From contig NZ_JAIQLH010000043.1 of NCBI RefSeq assembly GCF_020037025.1, positions 22,529-86,528 on the forward strand: DNA of 64,000 nt, in the 5' to 3' direction. This stretch comes from Streptomyces huiliensis. Its GTDB lineage: Bacteria; Actinomycetota; Actinomycetes; Streptomycetales; Streptomycetaceae. The translations under genes and the position numbers were made by a program. The notes under the pieces are model-generated. The model saw nothing but the letters and a program-made list of their open reading frames with translations. It was not told the DNA's origin and made no database searches. This document shows positions 20,452 through 30,023 of the stretch, in pieces (within the stretch, counting starts at the first letter, position 1; each line of letters opens with the position of its first letter).

Positions 20452-20516
20452 CGACGGGCCCCGCCCGTCGTACCCTGTCGGGGCCGGGACCGGCGCAAAC
20501 GCGCCGCCCGGCCCCG
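20452..20516 (+). terminator. Two consecutive hairpins between tpiA and secG
   Basis: First: CGACGGG (20452-20458) with CCCGTCG (20464-20470). Second: CGGGGCCGGG (20479-20488) with CCCGGCCCCG (20507-20516), continued inside by CGGCGC/GCGCCG around AAAC with a 2-nt bulge. They probably end or attenuate the gap-pgk-tpiA transcript before secG. Confidence 0.65.
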
Positions 20517-20569
20517 CAGCGTCATCGTCCAGTGTCCGTCCGTGACAGTCCGAGAGAGTTGGTCCAGCC

Positions 20570-20806
20570 GTGGTCATGGGGTTCTCGATCGCCCTCATCG
20601 TCTTCAGCCTGCTGATGATGATGCTGGTGCTCATGCACAAGGGAAAGGGCGGCGGCCTGTCCGACATGTTCGGCGGCGGCATGCAGTCCTCCGTCGGCGG
20701 TTCCTCCGTCGCCGAGCGCAACCTGGACCGGATCACCATCGTGGTGGGCCTGCTGTGGTTCGCCTGCATCGTGGTGCTCGGGCTGCTGATGAAGTTCGAC
20801 AGCTGA
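20570..20806 (+). CDS. secG: Preprotein translocase subunit SecG
   Basis: 78-residue inner-membrane component of the SecYEG protein-export channel. It has the standard two-helix layout: helix 1 MGFSIALIVFSLLMMMLVLM, a Gly-rich cytoplasmic loop (HKGKGGGLSDMFGGGMQSS, family signature), and helix 2 ITIVVGLLWFACIVVLGLLM. GTG at 20570 is used; ATG at 20576 is equally possible. Its place after tpiA is conserved in actinobacteria. Confidence 0.95.
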   Translation: MVMGFSIALIVFSLLMMMLVLMHKGKGGGLSDMFGGGMQSSVGGSSVAERNLDRITIVVGLLWFACIVVLGLLMKFDS

Positions 20807-20872
20807 CGCTCCGTCGCACCCTCGGCCTATGATGGTGACCGCGTCTTCACGGCCGGTCGGTAACTCCTGCCG

Positions 20873-20901
20873 CTGGACGCGCGTTGGGCCTTACGTAGAC
20901 T
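20873..20901 (+). promoter_or_regulatory. Putative HrdB-type promoter of rbpA
   Basis: CTGGAC (20873-20878), a 17-bp spacer, and TAGACT (20896-20901, TAnnnT) sit about 65 bp before the rbpA GTG. An overlapping GGTAAC (20859-20864) N18 GTT (20883-20885) loosely resembles a sigma-R promoter but lacks the GGAAT core. Confidence 0.4.
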
Positions 20902-20964
20902 GGGGCGCCCGCGGCGGAGCGGACTGTCACGCTCCGCGGCACCATCACGCAGGGAGTTACGACC

Positions 20965-21300
20965 GTGGCAAGTGGCAACGCGATCCGAGGAAGCCGGGTC
21001 GGGGCGGGGCCTATGGGGGAGGCGGAGCGGGGCGAGTCGGCCCCGCGGCTGCGCATCTCCTTCTGGTGCTCCAACGGGCACGAGACGCAGCCGAGCTTCG
21101 CCAGCGACGCGCAGGTGCCGGACACCTGGGACTGCCCGCGCTGCGGCTTCCCGGCCGGCCAGGACCGGGACAACCCCCCGGACCCGCCGCGCACCGAGCC
21201 CTACAAGACGCACCTCGCGTACGTCCGGGAGCGGCGCAGCGACGCGGACGGCGAGGCCATCCTCGCCGAGGCGCTGGCGAAGCTGCGCGGGGAGATCTGA
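20965..21300 (+). CDS. rbpA: RNA polymerase-binding protein RbpA family
   Basis: 111-residue actinobacterial transcription activator that binds RNA polymerase with the principal sigma factor and stabilises the open complex. Layout: N-terminal basic tail with IRGSRVG, a central zinc-type core domain with Cys pairs (WCSNGH; CPRCGF), and a C-terminal sigma-interaction helix (YKTHLAYVRERRSDADGEAIL). Canonical RbpA, as I remember it, has RTHWDMLxERR at the sigma-binding helix; the WDM is absent here, so this may be the second, divergent paralogue found in Streptomyces. GTG start at 20965. Confidence 0.88.
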   Translation: MASGNAIRGSRVGAGPMGEAERGESAPRLRISFWCSNGHETQPSFASDAQVPDTWDCPRCGFPAGQDRDNPPDPPRTEPYKTHLAYVRERRSDADGEAILAEALAKLRGEI

Positions 21301-21336
21301 CGATCGCCCACGGCTGAGGATGAGCGGCATGAAGAC

Positions 21337-21380
21337 GACCGGCCCGGCCGGGAGGTACCCACCTTCCGGCCGGGCCGGTC
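21337..21380 (+). terminator. rbpA terminator
   Basis: GACCGGCCCGGCCGG (21337-21351) pairs perfectly with 21366-21380, and GAGGT/ACCTT pairing continues inside to a 4-nt ACCC loop, about 20 bp of stem, 36 bp after rbpA. Confidence 0.75.
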
Positions 21381-21440
21381 GCGTTTCCGGGTGCACCGTT
21401 TCGGCGGTCGGCGCCCGGCGGCGGGGTGATGCCGCGCGTC

Positions 21441-21466
21441 GGAATGGACGTTCCATCAATTAGGTT
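21441..21466 (+). promoter_or_regulatory. Sigma-R type promoter upstream of pgi
   Basis: GGAAT (21441-21445), exactly 18 bp, then GTT (21464-21466). This is the published consensus for the thiol-stress sigma factor SigR of Streptomyces (GGAAT-N18-GTT). It lies 29-53 bp upstream of the candidate pgi starts, a normal leader length. The -35 also forms GGAA...TTCC dyad symmetry. Inference: pgi is induced by disulfide stress. Confidence 0.55.
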
Positions 21467-21495
21467 GGTGGGAGGCGAGAGCTACGAGAAGAACG

Positions 21496-23172
21496 ATGAG
21501 AAATGGACTGATGTCCGGAATGAACGCTGAAGCCCGTAACAGGCTCGACCGCACGCCCGAGTGGAACGCGCTGGCCAAGCACCGGGACGAGCTCGGGGAG
21601 GTGCACCTGCGCGAGCTGTTCGCAGACGACCCGCGGCGGGCCGAGAGGTACGCGCTGACCGTCGGAGACCTCTACGTCGACTACTCGAAGCACCTGGTCA
21701 CCGACGACACCCTGCGGCTGCTGCGCGAGCTGGCGGCGGCGACGGGTGTGGCGGAGCTGCGGGACGCCATGTTCCGGGGCGAGAAGATCAACACGACCGA
21801 GGGCCGCGCGGTGCTGCACACCGCCCTGCGGGCGCCGGAGTCGGCGGTCGTCGAGGTGGACGGGGAGAACGTCGTCCCCGCCGTGCACGCGGTGCTGCGC
21901 AAGATGCGGGACTTCGCCGGGCGGATCCGCTCGGGGGAGTGGAAGGGCCAAACCGGCAAGCGCATCCGCAACGTCGTCAACATCGGTATCGGCGGATCCG
22001 ACCTCGGTCCGGCGATGGCCTACGAGGTGCTGCGGCCCTTCACCGACCGGGACCTGACGTTCCGTTTCGTCTCCAACGTGGACGGCGCGGACCTGCACGA
22101 GGCCGTGCGCGACCTGGACCCGGCCGAGACGCTGTTCATCGTCGCGTCGAAGACCTTCACCACCATCGAGACCGTCACCAACGCCACCTCCGCGCGGGAG
22201 TGGCTGCTGACCGGGCTCGGGGCCGGCGAGGACGCCGTGGCCAAGCACTTCGTGGCGCTTTCCACCAACGGCGAGAAGGTCGCCGACTTCGGCATCGACA
22301 CCGCCAACATGTTCGAGTTCTGGGACTGGGTCGGCGGCCGGTACTCGTACGACTCGGCCATCGGGCTCTCCCTGATGATCGCCATCGGCCCGGACCGCTT
22401 CCAGGAGATGCTCGACGGCTTCCACCTCGTCGACGAGCACTTCCGCACCGCGCCGGCCGAGGAGAACGTGCCGCTGCTGCTCGGTCTGCTGGGCGTCTGG
22501 TACGGCAACTTCCACGACGCGCAGTCGCACGCGGTGCTGCCCTACAGCCACTACCTGTCGAAGTTCACGGCCTACCTCCAGCAGTTGGACATGGAGTCCA
22601 ACGGCAAGTCCGTGGACCGGGAGGGGCGGCGTGTCGAGTGGCAGACCGGGCCTGTGGTGTGGGGGACGCCCGGCACCAACGGGCAGCACGCCTACTATCA
22701 GTTGATCCATCAGGGGACCAAGCTCATCCCCGCCGATCTGATCGGCTTCGCCCGGCCGGTGGACGAGTTGGAGCCTTCGCTGGCCGCCCAGCATGACCTG
22801 CTGATGGCGAACCTGTTCGCCCAGGGGCAGGCGCTCGCCTTCGGCAAGACGGCGGAGGAGGTGGCGGCGGAGGGTGTTCCGGAGGAGCTCGTGCCGCACA
22901 AGACGTTCCGGGGGAATCGTCCTACGACGACGATTCTCGCTGACGCTCTGACGCCGTCCGTGCTGGGGCAGTTGATCGCCTTGTACGAGCACAAGGTGTT
23001 CGTTCAGGGGGCGATCTGGAACATCGACTCGTTCGACCAGTGGGGGGTCGAGTTGGGGAAGGTGCTTGCAAAGCGGGTTGAGCCCGCTCTGAGTGAGGGG
23101 GCCGAGGTGGAGGGGTTGGACGCGTCCACCTCCGCGCTCGTCGCCCGGTACCGGGCGGTTCGGGGGCGCTGA
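21496..23172 (+). CDS. pgi: Glucose-6-phosphate isomerase
   Basis: 558-residue enzyme interconverting glucose 6-phosphate and fructose 6-phosphate. Seen: the conserved blocks [11 protein letters not shown] (residues ~161-171), the PGI signature with catalytic Glu near [16 protein letters not shown] (~393-408), and the C-terminal Lys in [26 protein letters not shown]. Start uncertain: ATGs at 21496, 21511 and 21520 are in frame; the usual N-terminus [15 protein letters not shown] corresponds to 21520. It is preceded by a sigma-R-like promoter and faces pgl across a hairpin-rich 260-bp gap. Confidence 0.97.
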   Translation: MRNGLMSGMNAEARNRLDRTPEWNALAKHRDELGEVHLRELFADDPRRAERYALTVGDLYVDYSKHLVTDDTLRLLRELAAATGVAELRDAMFRGEKINTTEGRAVLHTALRAPESAVVEVDGENVVPAVHAVLRKMRDFAGRIRSGEWKGQTGKRIRNVVNIGIGGSDLGPAMAYEVLRPFTDRDLTFRFVSNVDGADLHEAVRDLDPAETLFIVASKTFTTIETVTNATSAREWLLTGLGAGEDAVAKHFVALSTNGEKVADFGIDTANMFEFWDWVGGRYSYDSAIGLSLMIAIGPDRFQEMLDGFHLVDEHFRTAPAEENVPLLLGLLGVWYGNFHDAQSHAVLPYSHYLSKFTAYLQQLDMESNGKSVDREGRRVEWQTGPVVWGTPGTNGQHAYYQLIHQGTKLIPADLIGFARPVDELEPSLAAQHDLLMANLFAQGQALAFGKTAEEVAAEGVPEELVPHKTFRGNRPTTTILADALTPSVLGQLIALYEHKVFVQGAIWNIDSFDQWGVELGKVLAKRVEPALSEGAEVEGLDASTSALVARYRAVRGR

Positions 23173-23182
23173 CGCGCCCCTG

Positions 23183-23389
23183 GGGGGTGCCCCGGTCCCT
23201 CCCCCAGAGGGGGCACCCCCATTCGCCGTTTTCTGGGGGCAAGCCCCCAGACCCCCTTTTCGCGGCTTCGCCGCTCGTCCTCAAACGCCGGACGGGCTGA
23301 AAGTGCCCGCTCAGGCACGACCCAGCCCGTCCGGCGTTTGAGGACAGCGCCCGAAGGGCGCTTCGGGGGTACGGGGGCGTCAGCCCCCG
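23183..23389. terminator. Stack of inverted repeats between pgi and pgl
   Basis: The convergent gap 23173-23432 holds five hairpins: GGGGGTGCCCC/GGGGCACCCCC (23183-23193, 23210-23220); TCTGGGGGC-AA-GCCCCCAGA (23232-23251) followed by CCCCCTTTT; a 23-bp perfect stem (23277-23299 with 23323-23345, core CTCAAACGCCGGACGGGCTG) whose loop contains GTGCC/GGCAC; GCGCCC-GAA-GGGCGC (23347-23361); and CGGGGGC/GCCCCCG (23372-23389). Together they form a bidirectional terminator. The 23-bp element resembles a palindrome I recall as dispersed in many Streptomyces genomes at gene ends. Confidence 0.8.
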
Positions 23390-23432
23390 CAAGAAACGGT
23401 GAAAGGGCGGGTCCGGGGCACCCCCACGCCCG

Positions 23433-24215
23433 TCAGGGCGAAGCCGGCGGATACAAGTCCCGCGGCAGCTGCGACGCCGCCGGCTGGTCGAGCAGCCACA
23501 GGGTGCGGCGCCGGCCGTACGCCCCGGCCGCCGGAGCCTGGATCTCACCGGCCCCGCTCAGCGCGAGCGCCACCGCGTTGGCCTTGTCCTCGCCCGCCGC
23601 CAGCAGCCACACCTCCCGCGCCGCGCGGATGGCCGGCAGCGTGAGGGAGATGCGGGTGGGCGGGGGCTTGGGGGCGCCGTGGACGCCGATGACCGTGCGG
23701 TCGGTCTCCCGGACGCCGGGGAGCTCGGGGAAGAGCGACGCGACGTGGGTGTCCGGGCCGACGCCCAGCAGGAGGACGTCGAAGGAGGGCACGGGGCCGT
23801 GGTCCTCCGGGCGGGCCGCGGCGGCCAGTTCGGCCGCGTAGGCCTCGGCCGCCGCGTCGGCGTCGTCGTACCGGCCGTCGGCCGCGGGCATGGCGTGCAC
23901 GCGGGCCGGGTCCAGGTCGACGGCGTCGAGCAGGGCCTCGCGCGCCTGGGTGACGTTGCGCTCGGCGTCGCCGTCGGGCAGGTACCGCTCGTCGCCCCAC
24001 CACAGGTCGAGGCGCGACCAGTCGACCGCGTCCCGGGCGGGCGCGTCGGCGAGGGCCGCGAGCAGCCCGTTGCCGTTGCGCCCGCCCGTGAGGACGACGG
24101 AGGCCGTGCCGCGCGCGGCCTGGGCGTCCACGATCTTCGTGATCAGCCGGGCCGCGGCGGCCCGCGCCATCAGCTCCTTGTCCCGGTGGACGACGATCTG
24201 CGGCGCGGTGCTCAC
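23433..24215 (-). CDS. pgl: 6-phosphogluconolactonase
   Basis: 260-residue enzyme hydrolysing 6-phosphogluconolactone to 6-phosphogluconate, the step after glucose-6-phosphate dehydrogenase. SVVLTGGRNGNGLL near residue 40, WWGDERYLP near 73 and LLGVGPDTHVASLFP near 150 match the family (devB/SOL). In LTGGRNG the normal GGS is replaced by GGR; in GVGPDTH the more common GMGPDGH is changed, so active-site loops are slightly unusual. GTG at 24215 overlaps the opcA stop by four bases: last gene of the tkt-tal-zwf-opcA-pgl operon. Confidence 0.93.
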   Translation of the reverse strand: MSTAPQIVVHRDKELMARAAAARLITKIVDAQAARGTASVVLTGGRNGNGLLAALADAPARDAVDWSRLDLWWGDERYLPDGDAERNVTQAREALLDAVDLDPARVHAMPAADGRYDDADAAAEAYAAELAAAARPEDHGPVPSFDVLLLGVGPDTHVASLFPELPGVRETDRTVIGVHGAPKPPPTRISLTLPAIRAAREVWLLAAGEDKANAVALALSGAGEIQAPAAGAYGRRRTLWLLDQPAASQLPRDLYPPASP

Positions 24216-25267
24216 TTGGCCGCCTTCTTCGAGGCCGCGGGCTTCTTCGGAGCCGGCTTCTCCTCGGGGGCGGGCTTGTCCTCCGGCGCAGGCGCCTCCG
24301 GGGACTCCGGTGCCGCGCCCGCCGCCGGCCGTACCGCCGCCGCGTCGCCCAGCCGCTCCACGCCGTACTTCAGTGCGGACTCGTAGATGTCGTCCGGGTC
24401 GAGCCGGCGCAGCTCCTCGGCGAGGAGCTCGGCGGTCTCCCGCCGCTTGAGCGCCACGGCGCGGTCCGGCTGGCCCTTCATGGTGAGCTTGGCCAGCGAG
24501 CCGTCCGGGCGGTCGAGCGTGATGACGCCGTCCTTGGTCTCCAGGCGGACGGCCGTGAGGCCGGGGCCGTCGGAGACGGTGCGGCGGGCCTGGACGCCGA
24601 GGCGGTCCGCGAGCCACATGGCCAGCAGCTCGCCGCTGGGGTTGTAGCCCTCGCCCTCGACCTCGGCGCCGGTGACCTCGACGGCCTGCTGGTCCAGGGC
24701 CGCCGCGAGCATCGAGCGCCACGGGGTGATCCGGCTCCAGGCCAGGTCGGTGTCGCCGGGCGCGTAGTTCGCGGCGCGGGCCGCGAGCTCCGAGACCGGG
24801 TCCTCGGCCGCGTAGGTGTCGGTGACGCGGCGCTGGGCGAGGACGCCCAGCGGGTCCTTCGCCGGGTGGAGCGGCGAGTTGACCGGCCACCAGACGACGA
24901 CGGGCGCGTCCGGCAACAGCAGCGGCAGCACGACCGACTGGGCGTGGTCTATGACCTCGCCGTAGAGCCGGAGGACGACGGTCTCGCCGGTACCGGCCGA
25001 CGTACCGACGCGGACCTCGGCGTCCAGCCGGGCCTGCGCGCGGTCGCGCGGGGAGCGGCTGACGCGCTTGATGACGACGAGCTTGCGCGACGGGTGCTCG
25101 CGGGACGCCTCGTTGGCGGCCTTGAGCGCGTCGTAGGCGTGCTCCTCGTCGGTGACGATGACCAGCGTGAGGACCATGCCGATGGCCGGGGTGCCGATGG
25201 CGCGGCGCCCCTGGACCAGAGCGTTGTTGATCTTGCTGGCCGTGGTGTCCGTGAGATCGATCTTCAT
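24212..25267 (-). CDS. opcA: Glucose-6-phosphate dehydrogenase assembly protein OpcA
   Basis: 351-residue accessory protein needed for full activity or oligomer assembly of glucose-6-phosphate dehydrogenase in cyanobacteria and actinobacteria. Conserved blocks: MKIDLTDTTASKINNALVQG at the N-terminus, LPLLLPDAPVVVWWPVNSP mid-protein and DLAWSRITPWRSMLAAALDQ. The C-terminal ~50 residues are a Pro/Lys/Ala-rich tail (EDKPAPEEKPAPKKPAASKK). ATG overlaps the zwf stop by four bases (25264-25267) and its own stop overlaps pgl, showing translational coupling. Confidence 0.96.
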   Translation of the reverse strand: MKIDLTDTTASKINNALVQGRRAIGTPAIGMVLTLVIVTDEEHAYDALKAANEASREHPSRKLVVIKRVSRSPRDRAQARLDAEVRVGTSAGTGETVVLRLYGEVIDHAQSVVLPLLLPDAPVVVWWPVNSPLHPAKDPLGVLAQRRVTDTYAAEDPVSELAARAANYAPGDTDLAWSRITPWRSMLAAALDQQAVEVTGAEVEGEGYNPSGELLAMWLADRLGVQARRTVSDGPGLTAVRLETKDGVITLDRPDGSLAKLTMKGQPDRAVALKRRETAELLAEELRRLDPDDIYESALKYGVERLGDAAAVRPAAGAAPESPEAPAPEDKPAPEEKPAPKKPAASKKAAK

Positions 25268-26787
25268 GGCCGACGCCAGCTCCGTCCGTCTCGTGCGAGC
25301 ATCTCGTCCGCCTCGACCGGCCCCCAGGTGCCGGCCGGGTACTGCGCGGGCTTGCCGTGCTTGTCCCAGTACTCCTCGATCGGGTCGAGGATCTGCCAGG
25401 AGAGCTCGACCTCGCGCAGGCGCGGGAACAGGTTGGCGTCGCCGAGCAGCACGTCGAGGATGAGCCGCTCGTACGCCTCCGGGCTGGACTCGGTGAACGA
25501 CTCGCCGTAGGCGAAGTCCATCGAGACGTCCCGGACCTCCATCGAGGTGCCCGGCACCTTGGAGCCGAACCGCAGGGTCACGCCCTCGTCCGGCTGCACC
25601 CGGATGACCAGGGCGTTCTGCCCCAGCTCCTCCGTGGCGGTGTCGTCGAAGGGGGAGTGCGGGGCGCGCTGGAAGACGACCGCGATCTCGGTGACGCGGC
25701 GGCCGAGCCGCTTGCCGGTGCGCAGGTAGAAGGGGACGCCCGCCCAGCGGCGGTTGTCGATCTCCAGCTTGATGGCGGCGTAGGTGTCGGTCTTCGACTT
25801 GGGGTCGATGCCCTCTTCCTCGCAGTAGCCGACGACCTTCTCGCCGCCCTGCCAGCCGGCCGCGTACTGGCCGCGGACGGTCTCCTTGCCCAGGTCCTTG
25901 GGGAGCCGGACGGCGCCCAGCACCTTGGTCTTCTCGGCGACCAGGGCGTCCGCGTCGAAGGAGGCGGGCTCCTCCATGGCGGTCAGCGCCAGCAGCTGGA
26001 GCAGGTGGTTCTGGATGACGTCGCGCGCGGCGCCGATGCCGTCGTAGTAGCCGGCCCGGCCGCCGATGCCGATGTCCTCGGCCATGGTGATCTGCACGTG
26101 GTCCACGTAGGACCGGTTCCAGATCGGCTCGAAGAGGGTGTTGGCGAAGCGCAGCGCCAGGATGTTCTGGACGGTCTCCTTGCCCAGGTAGTGGTCGATC
26201 CGGAAGACCTCGTTGGGCGGGAAGACGTCATGGACGATGCTGTTGAGCTCCTGCGCGCTCTTCAGGTCGTGGCCGAACGGCTTCTCGATGACCGCGCGCC
26301 GCCAGGACTTCTCCGTCTGCTCGGCCAGGCCGTGCTTCTTGAGCTGCTGGACGACGGTGGGGAAGAACTTCGGCGGGACGGACAGGTAGAAGGCGAAGTT
26401 GCCGCCCGTGCCCTGCGCCTTGTCGAGCTCCTCGATGGTCGTCTTGAGGGTCTCGAAGGCGGCGTCGTCGTCGAAGTCGCCCTGGACAAAGCGGCAGCCC
26501 TGCACCAGTTGCTGCCACACCTCCTCGCGGAAGGGCGTGCGCGCGTGCTCCTTGACGGCGTCGTGCACGATCTGCGCGAAGTCCTCGTTCTCCCAGTCGC
26601 GGCGGGCGAAGCCGATGAGGGAGAAGCCCGGCGGCAGCAGACCGCGGTTGGCGAGGTCGTAGACGGCGGGCATCAGCTTTTTACGGGACAAATCGCCCGT
26701 GACGCCAAAGATGACCAGGCCGGACGGCCCCGCGATACGCGGGAGCCGTCGGTCCTGTGCGTCACGCAGCGGGTTGCTGCGGGTCAA
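25264..26787 (-). CDS. zwf: Glucose-6-phosphate 1-dehydrogenase
   Basis: 507-residue enzyme that commits glucose 6-phosphate to the oxidative pentose phosphate pathway and makes NADPH. NADP-binding FGVTGDLSRKKLMPA (residues ~28-42), the catalytic signature RIDHYLGKE near 199, and EKPFGHD are intact. It starts 1 bp from the tal stop and overlaps opcA. In this position its NADPH would support thiol reduction; the sigma-R-like promoter before pgi fits the same theme. Confidence 0.98.
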   Translation of the reverse strand: MTRSNPLRDAQDRRLPRIAGPSGLVIFGVTGDLSRKKLMPAVYDLANRGLLPPGFSLIGFARRDWENEDFAQIVHDAVKEHARTPFREEVWQQLVQGCRFVQGDFDDDAAFETLKTTIEELDKAQGTGGNFAFYLSVPPKFFPTVVQQLKKHGLAEQTEKSWRRAVIEKPFGHDLKSAQELNSIVHDVFPPNEVFRIDHYLGKETVQNILALRFANTLFEPIWNRSYVDHVQITMAEDIGIGGRAGYYDGIGAARDVIQNHLLQLLALTAMEEPASFDADALVAEKTKVLGAVRLPKDLGKETVRGQYAAGWQGGEKVVGYCEEEGIDPKSKTDTYAAIKLEIDNRRWAGVPFYLRTGKRLGRRVTEIAVVFQRAPHSPFDDTATEELGQNALVIRVQPDEGVTLRFGSKVPGTSMEVRDVSMDFAYGESFTESSPEAYERLILDVLLGDANLFPRLREVELSWQILDPIEEYWDKHGKPAQYPAGTWGPVEADEMLARDGRSWRRP

Positions 26788-26788
26788 T

Positions 26789-27904
26789 TCACGCCTCCGG
26801 TGCGAGGCGCTTGAGCTCCGCCTCCGTCGACTTGAGCAGGTCGTTCCAGGACGCCTCGAACTTGTCGACGCCCTCGTCCTCCAGCAGCTGGACGACCTCG
26901 TCGTACGAGATGCCCAGCTTCTCCAGCGCGTCGAGCTCGGCCTTGGCCTGCTCGTACGTGCCGCGGACGGTGTCGCCCTTGACGTCGCCGTGGTCGGCGG
27001 CGGCCTCCAGGGTGCCCTCCGGCATGGTGTTCACCGTGTTCGGGGCGACCAGGTCGTCCACGTACAGGGTGTCCTTGTAGGCCGGGTCCTTGACGCCGGT
27101 CGACGCCCACAGCGGACGCTGCTTGTTGGCGCCGGCCTTCTCCAGGGCCAGCCAGCGGTCGGAGGAGAAGACCTCCTCGTACGCCTGGTAGGCGAGGCGG
27201 GCGTTGGCCAGTGCGGCCTTGCCGCGGAGCGCCTTGGCCTCCTCGGTGCCCAGCGCGTCCAGGCGCTTGTCGATCTCGGTGTCCACGCGGGACACGAAGA
27301 AGGACGCCACCGAGTGGATCAGCGACAGGTCCAGGCCGGCCGCCTTGGCCTTCTCCAGACCGGTCAGGTAGGCGTCCATGACCGCGCGGTAGCGCTCCAG
27401 CGAGAAGATCAGCGTGACGTTGACGCTGATGCCCAGGCCGAGGGTCTCGGAGATGGCCGGCAGGCCCGCCATGGTGGCCGGGATCTTGATCAGGGTGTTC
27501 GGGCGGTCGACCAGCCACGCGAGCTGCTTGGCCTCGGCCACGGTGGCGTGGGTGTCGTGCGCCAGCCGCGGGTCCACCTCGATGGACACCCGGCCGTCCT
27601 GGCCGTCCGTGGCGTCGAAGACCGGGCGCAGGATGTCGGCGGCGTCACGCACGTCCGCCGTCGTGATCATGCGGATGGCCTCCTCGACGGTGACCTTGCG
27701 GACCGCGAGGTCGGACAGCTGCTGCTCGTAGCCGTCGCCGCTGGAGATCGCCTTCTGGAAGATCGACGGGTTGGTGGTGACACCGACCACGTGGCTGTCG
27801 TCGATCAGCTCGCGCAGGTTGCCGGACGTGATGCGCTTGCGGGACAGGTCGTCCAGCCAGATCGCGACGCCTTCCTCGGAGAGGCGCTTGAGTGCGTCTG
27901 TCAT
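26789..27904 (-). CDS. tal: Transaldolase
   Basis: 371-residue TIM-barrel enzyme transferring a dihydroxyacetone unit between sugar phosphates in the non-oxidative pentose phosphate pathway. The Schiff-base Lys lies in NTLIKIPAT and the signature [13 protein letters not shown] near residue 45. Length and sequence match the long actinobacterial transaldolase (TalB type 2). It lies 37 bp after tkt and 1 bp before zwf. ATG at 27904. Confidence 0.97.
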   Translation of the reverse strand: MTDALKRLSEEGVAIWLDDLSRKRITSGNLRELIDDSHVVGVTTNPSIFQKAISSGDGYEQQLSDLAVRKVTVEEAIRMITTADVRDAADILRPVFDATDGQDGRVSIEVDPRLAHDTHATVAEAKQLAWLVDRPNTLIKIPATMAGLPAISETLGLGISVNVTLIFSLERYRAVMDAYLTGLEKAKAAGLDLSLIHSVASFFVSRVDTEIDKRLDALGTEEAKALRGKAALANARLAYQAYEEVFSSDRWLALEKAGANKQRPLWASTGVKDPAYKDTLYVDDLVAPNTVNTMPEGTLEAAADHGDVKGDTVRGTYEQAKAELDALEKLGISYDEVVQLLEDEGVDKFEASWNDLLKSTEAELKRLAPEA

Positions 27905-27941
27905 GGGTTCTACATCTCCTACTGAATCGTGTGCTTGCGCG

Positions 27942-30023
27942 TCAGCGGCGGCCGGCGTCGGCCAGCGACTCGCGGGCGGCCTCGACGACGGCTTCCGAGG
28001 TCAGGCCGAACTCCTGGAACAGGACCTGGTAGTCCGCCGAGGCGCCGAAGTGCTCCAGCGAGACGATCCGGCCGGCCTCGCCGACGTAGCGGTGCCAGGT
28101 CAGGCCGATGCCCGCCTCGACGGCCACGCGGGCCTTGACGTCCGGCAGCAGGACGCCGTCGCGGTACGCCTGGTCCTGCTCCTCGAACCACTCGACCGAC
28201 GGCATCGAGACGACGCGGGTCGGGACGCCCTCGGCCTGCAGGGTCTCGCGGGCCTCGACGGCCATCTGGACCTCGGAACCGGTGGCGATCAGGATCACCT
28301 GGGGACGGCCGCCCTCGGCCTCGAACAGCACGTAGCCGCCCTTGGCCGCGCCCTCGTTGGCCTCGTAGGTCGGGACGTTCTGGCGGGTGAGGGCCAGACC
28401 GTGCGGCGCGGGCTTGCTCGCGTGGCGCTTCATGATCTCGCGCCAGGCGATGGCCGTCTCGTTGGCGTCGGCCGGGCGGACCATGTTCAGGCCCGGGATG
28501 GCGCGCAGCGCGGCCATGTGCTCGACCGGCTGGTGCGTCGGGCCGTCCTCGCCGAGGCCGATGGAGTCGTGCGTCCACACGTAGGTGACCGGCAGCTTCA
28601 TCAGCGCGGCGAGGCGGACGGCGGGGCGCATGTAGTCGGAGAACACCAGGAAGGTGCCGCCGTAGACGCGGGTGTTGCCGTGCAGCGCGATGCCGTTCAT
28701 GGTCGAGCCCATGGCGTGCTCGCGGATGCCGAAGTGGATCGTGCGGCCGTAGGGGTTCGCCTCGGGGAGCGGGTTGCCCTCCGGGAGGAACGACGACGAC
28801 GCGTCGATCGTGGTGTTGTTCGAGCCGGCGAGGTCGGCGGAGCCGCCCCACAGCTCGGGCACGACGCCGCCGAGGGCCTTGAGGACCTCGCCGGACGCCT
28901 TGCGGGTGGCGACGGACTTGCCGGCCGGGAAGACCGGGAGGACCTTCTCCCAGCCGTCGGGCAGCTCGCCCGCGTTGATCCGGTCGAACTCGGCCGCCCG
29001 CTCCGGGTTGGCCTCGCGCCACTTGGTGAGCTTCTTCTCCCAGGTGGCGTGGGCCTCGCGGCCGCGGTCGACGACCTTGCGGACGTGTGCGAAGACGTCC
29101 TCGTCGACCTGGAAGGTCTGCTTCGGGTCGAAGCCGAGGACCTCCTTGGTCGCGGCCACCTCGGCGTCGCCGAGCGCCGAGCCGTGCGCGGCCTCGGTGT
29201 TCTGCGCGTTCGGGGCCGGCCAGGCGATGATCGTGCGGGCGGCGATCAGCGACGGACGCTCGGTCTCGTCCTGCGCCGCCTTCAGCGCCGCGTACAGCGC
29301 CTGGATGTCGAAGTCGCCGTTGGGCGCCTGCTCGATGCGCTGGACGTGCCAGCCGTACGCCTCGTAGCGCTTGAGGACGTCCTCGGAGAGCGCCGTCGCG
29401 GTGTCGCCCTCGATCGAGATGTGGTTGTCGTCGTACAGGGCGACGATGTTGCCGAGCTTCTGGTGGCCGGCCAGCGAGGACGCCTCCGCGGAGATGCCCT
29501 CCTCCAGGTCGCCGTCGGAGACGATCGCCCAGATGGTGTGGTCGAAGGGCGACTCGCCCTTCGGGGCCTCCGGGTCGAACAGGCCGCGCTCGTAGCGGGC
29601 GGCCATCGCCATGCCCACCGCGTTGGCGATGCCCTGGCCCAGCGGGCCGGTGGTGGTCTCGACACCGCGGGTGTGGCCGTGCTCCGGGTGGCCCGGGGTC
29701 TTGCTGCCCCAGGTGCGGAAGGCCTTGAGGTCCGACAGCTCCAGGCCGTAGCCGGCCATGAAGAGCTGGACGTAGAGGGTCAGGCTGGTGTGACCGGGAG
29801 AGAGGACGAAACGGTCGCGGCCGGTCCAGTCGGCGTCGCTCGGGTCGTGCCGCATCAGCTTCTGGAAGAGCAGGTACGCGGCGGGCGCCAGGCTCATGGC
29901 CGTACCGGGATGGCCGTTGCCGACCTTCTGCACGGAATCCATGGCCAGGACGCGGGCGGTGTCGACGGCCCGCTGGTCCAGATCGGTCCACTCGAGGTCT
30001 GTGGTGGTCGGCTTGGTGCTCAC
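27942..30023 (-). CDS. tkt: Transketolase
   Basis: 693-residue thiamine-diphosphate enzyme moving two-carbon units between sugar phosphates. Seen: N-terminal [15 protein letters not shown], the ThDP/Mg motif [21 protein letters not shown] with following [12 protein letters not shown], and the C-terminal pyrimidine-binding and transketolase C domains ([18 protein letters not shown]). The cofactor motif has [13 protein letters not shown] at 30023; GAGGAG lies about 16 nt upstream, rather far. First gene of the minus-strand tkt-tal-zwf-opcA-pgl operon, divergent from ctaB. Confidence 0.98.
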   Translation of the reverse strand: MSTKPTTTDLEWTDLDQRAVDTARVLAMDSVQKVGNGHPGTAMSLAPAAYLLFQKLMRHDPSDADWTGRDRFVLSPGHTSLTLYVQLFMAGYGLELSDLKAFRTWGSKTPGHPEHGHTRGVETTTGPLGQGIANAVGMAMAARYERGLFDPEAPKGESPFDHTIWAIVSDGDLEEGISAEASSLAGHQKLGNIVALYDDNHISIEGDTATALSEDVLKRYEAYGWHVQRIEQAPNGDFDIQALYAALKAAQDETERPSLIAARTIIAWPAPNAQNTEAAHGSALGDAEVAATKEVLGFDPKQTFQVDEDVFAHVRKVVDRGREAHATWEKKLTKWREANPERAAEFDRINAGELPDGWEKVLPVFPAGKSVATRKASGEVLKALGGVVPELWGGSADLAGSNNTTIDASSSFLPEGNPLPEANPYGRTIHFGIREHAMGSTMNGIALHGNTRVYGGTFLVFSDYMRPAVRLAALMKLPVTYVWTHDSIGLGEDGPTHQPVEHMAALRAIPGLNMVRPADANETAIAWREIMKRHASKPAPHGLALTRQNVPTYEANEGAAKGGYVLFEAEGGRPQVILIATGSEVQMAVEARETLQAEGVPTRVVSMPSVEWFEEQDQAYRDGVLLPDVKARVAVEAGIGLTWHRYVGEAGRIVSLEHFGASADYQVLFQEFGLTSEAVVEAARESLADAGRR

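Noticed and set aside
20859..20885. Sigma-R promoter for rbpA (GGTAAC-N18-GTT)
   Set aside because: It lacks the GGAAT core; the overlapping CTGGAC/TAGACT pair is a better promoter candidate.
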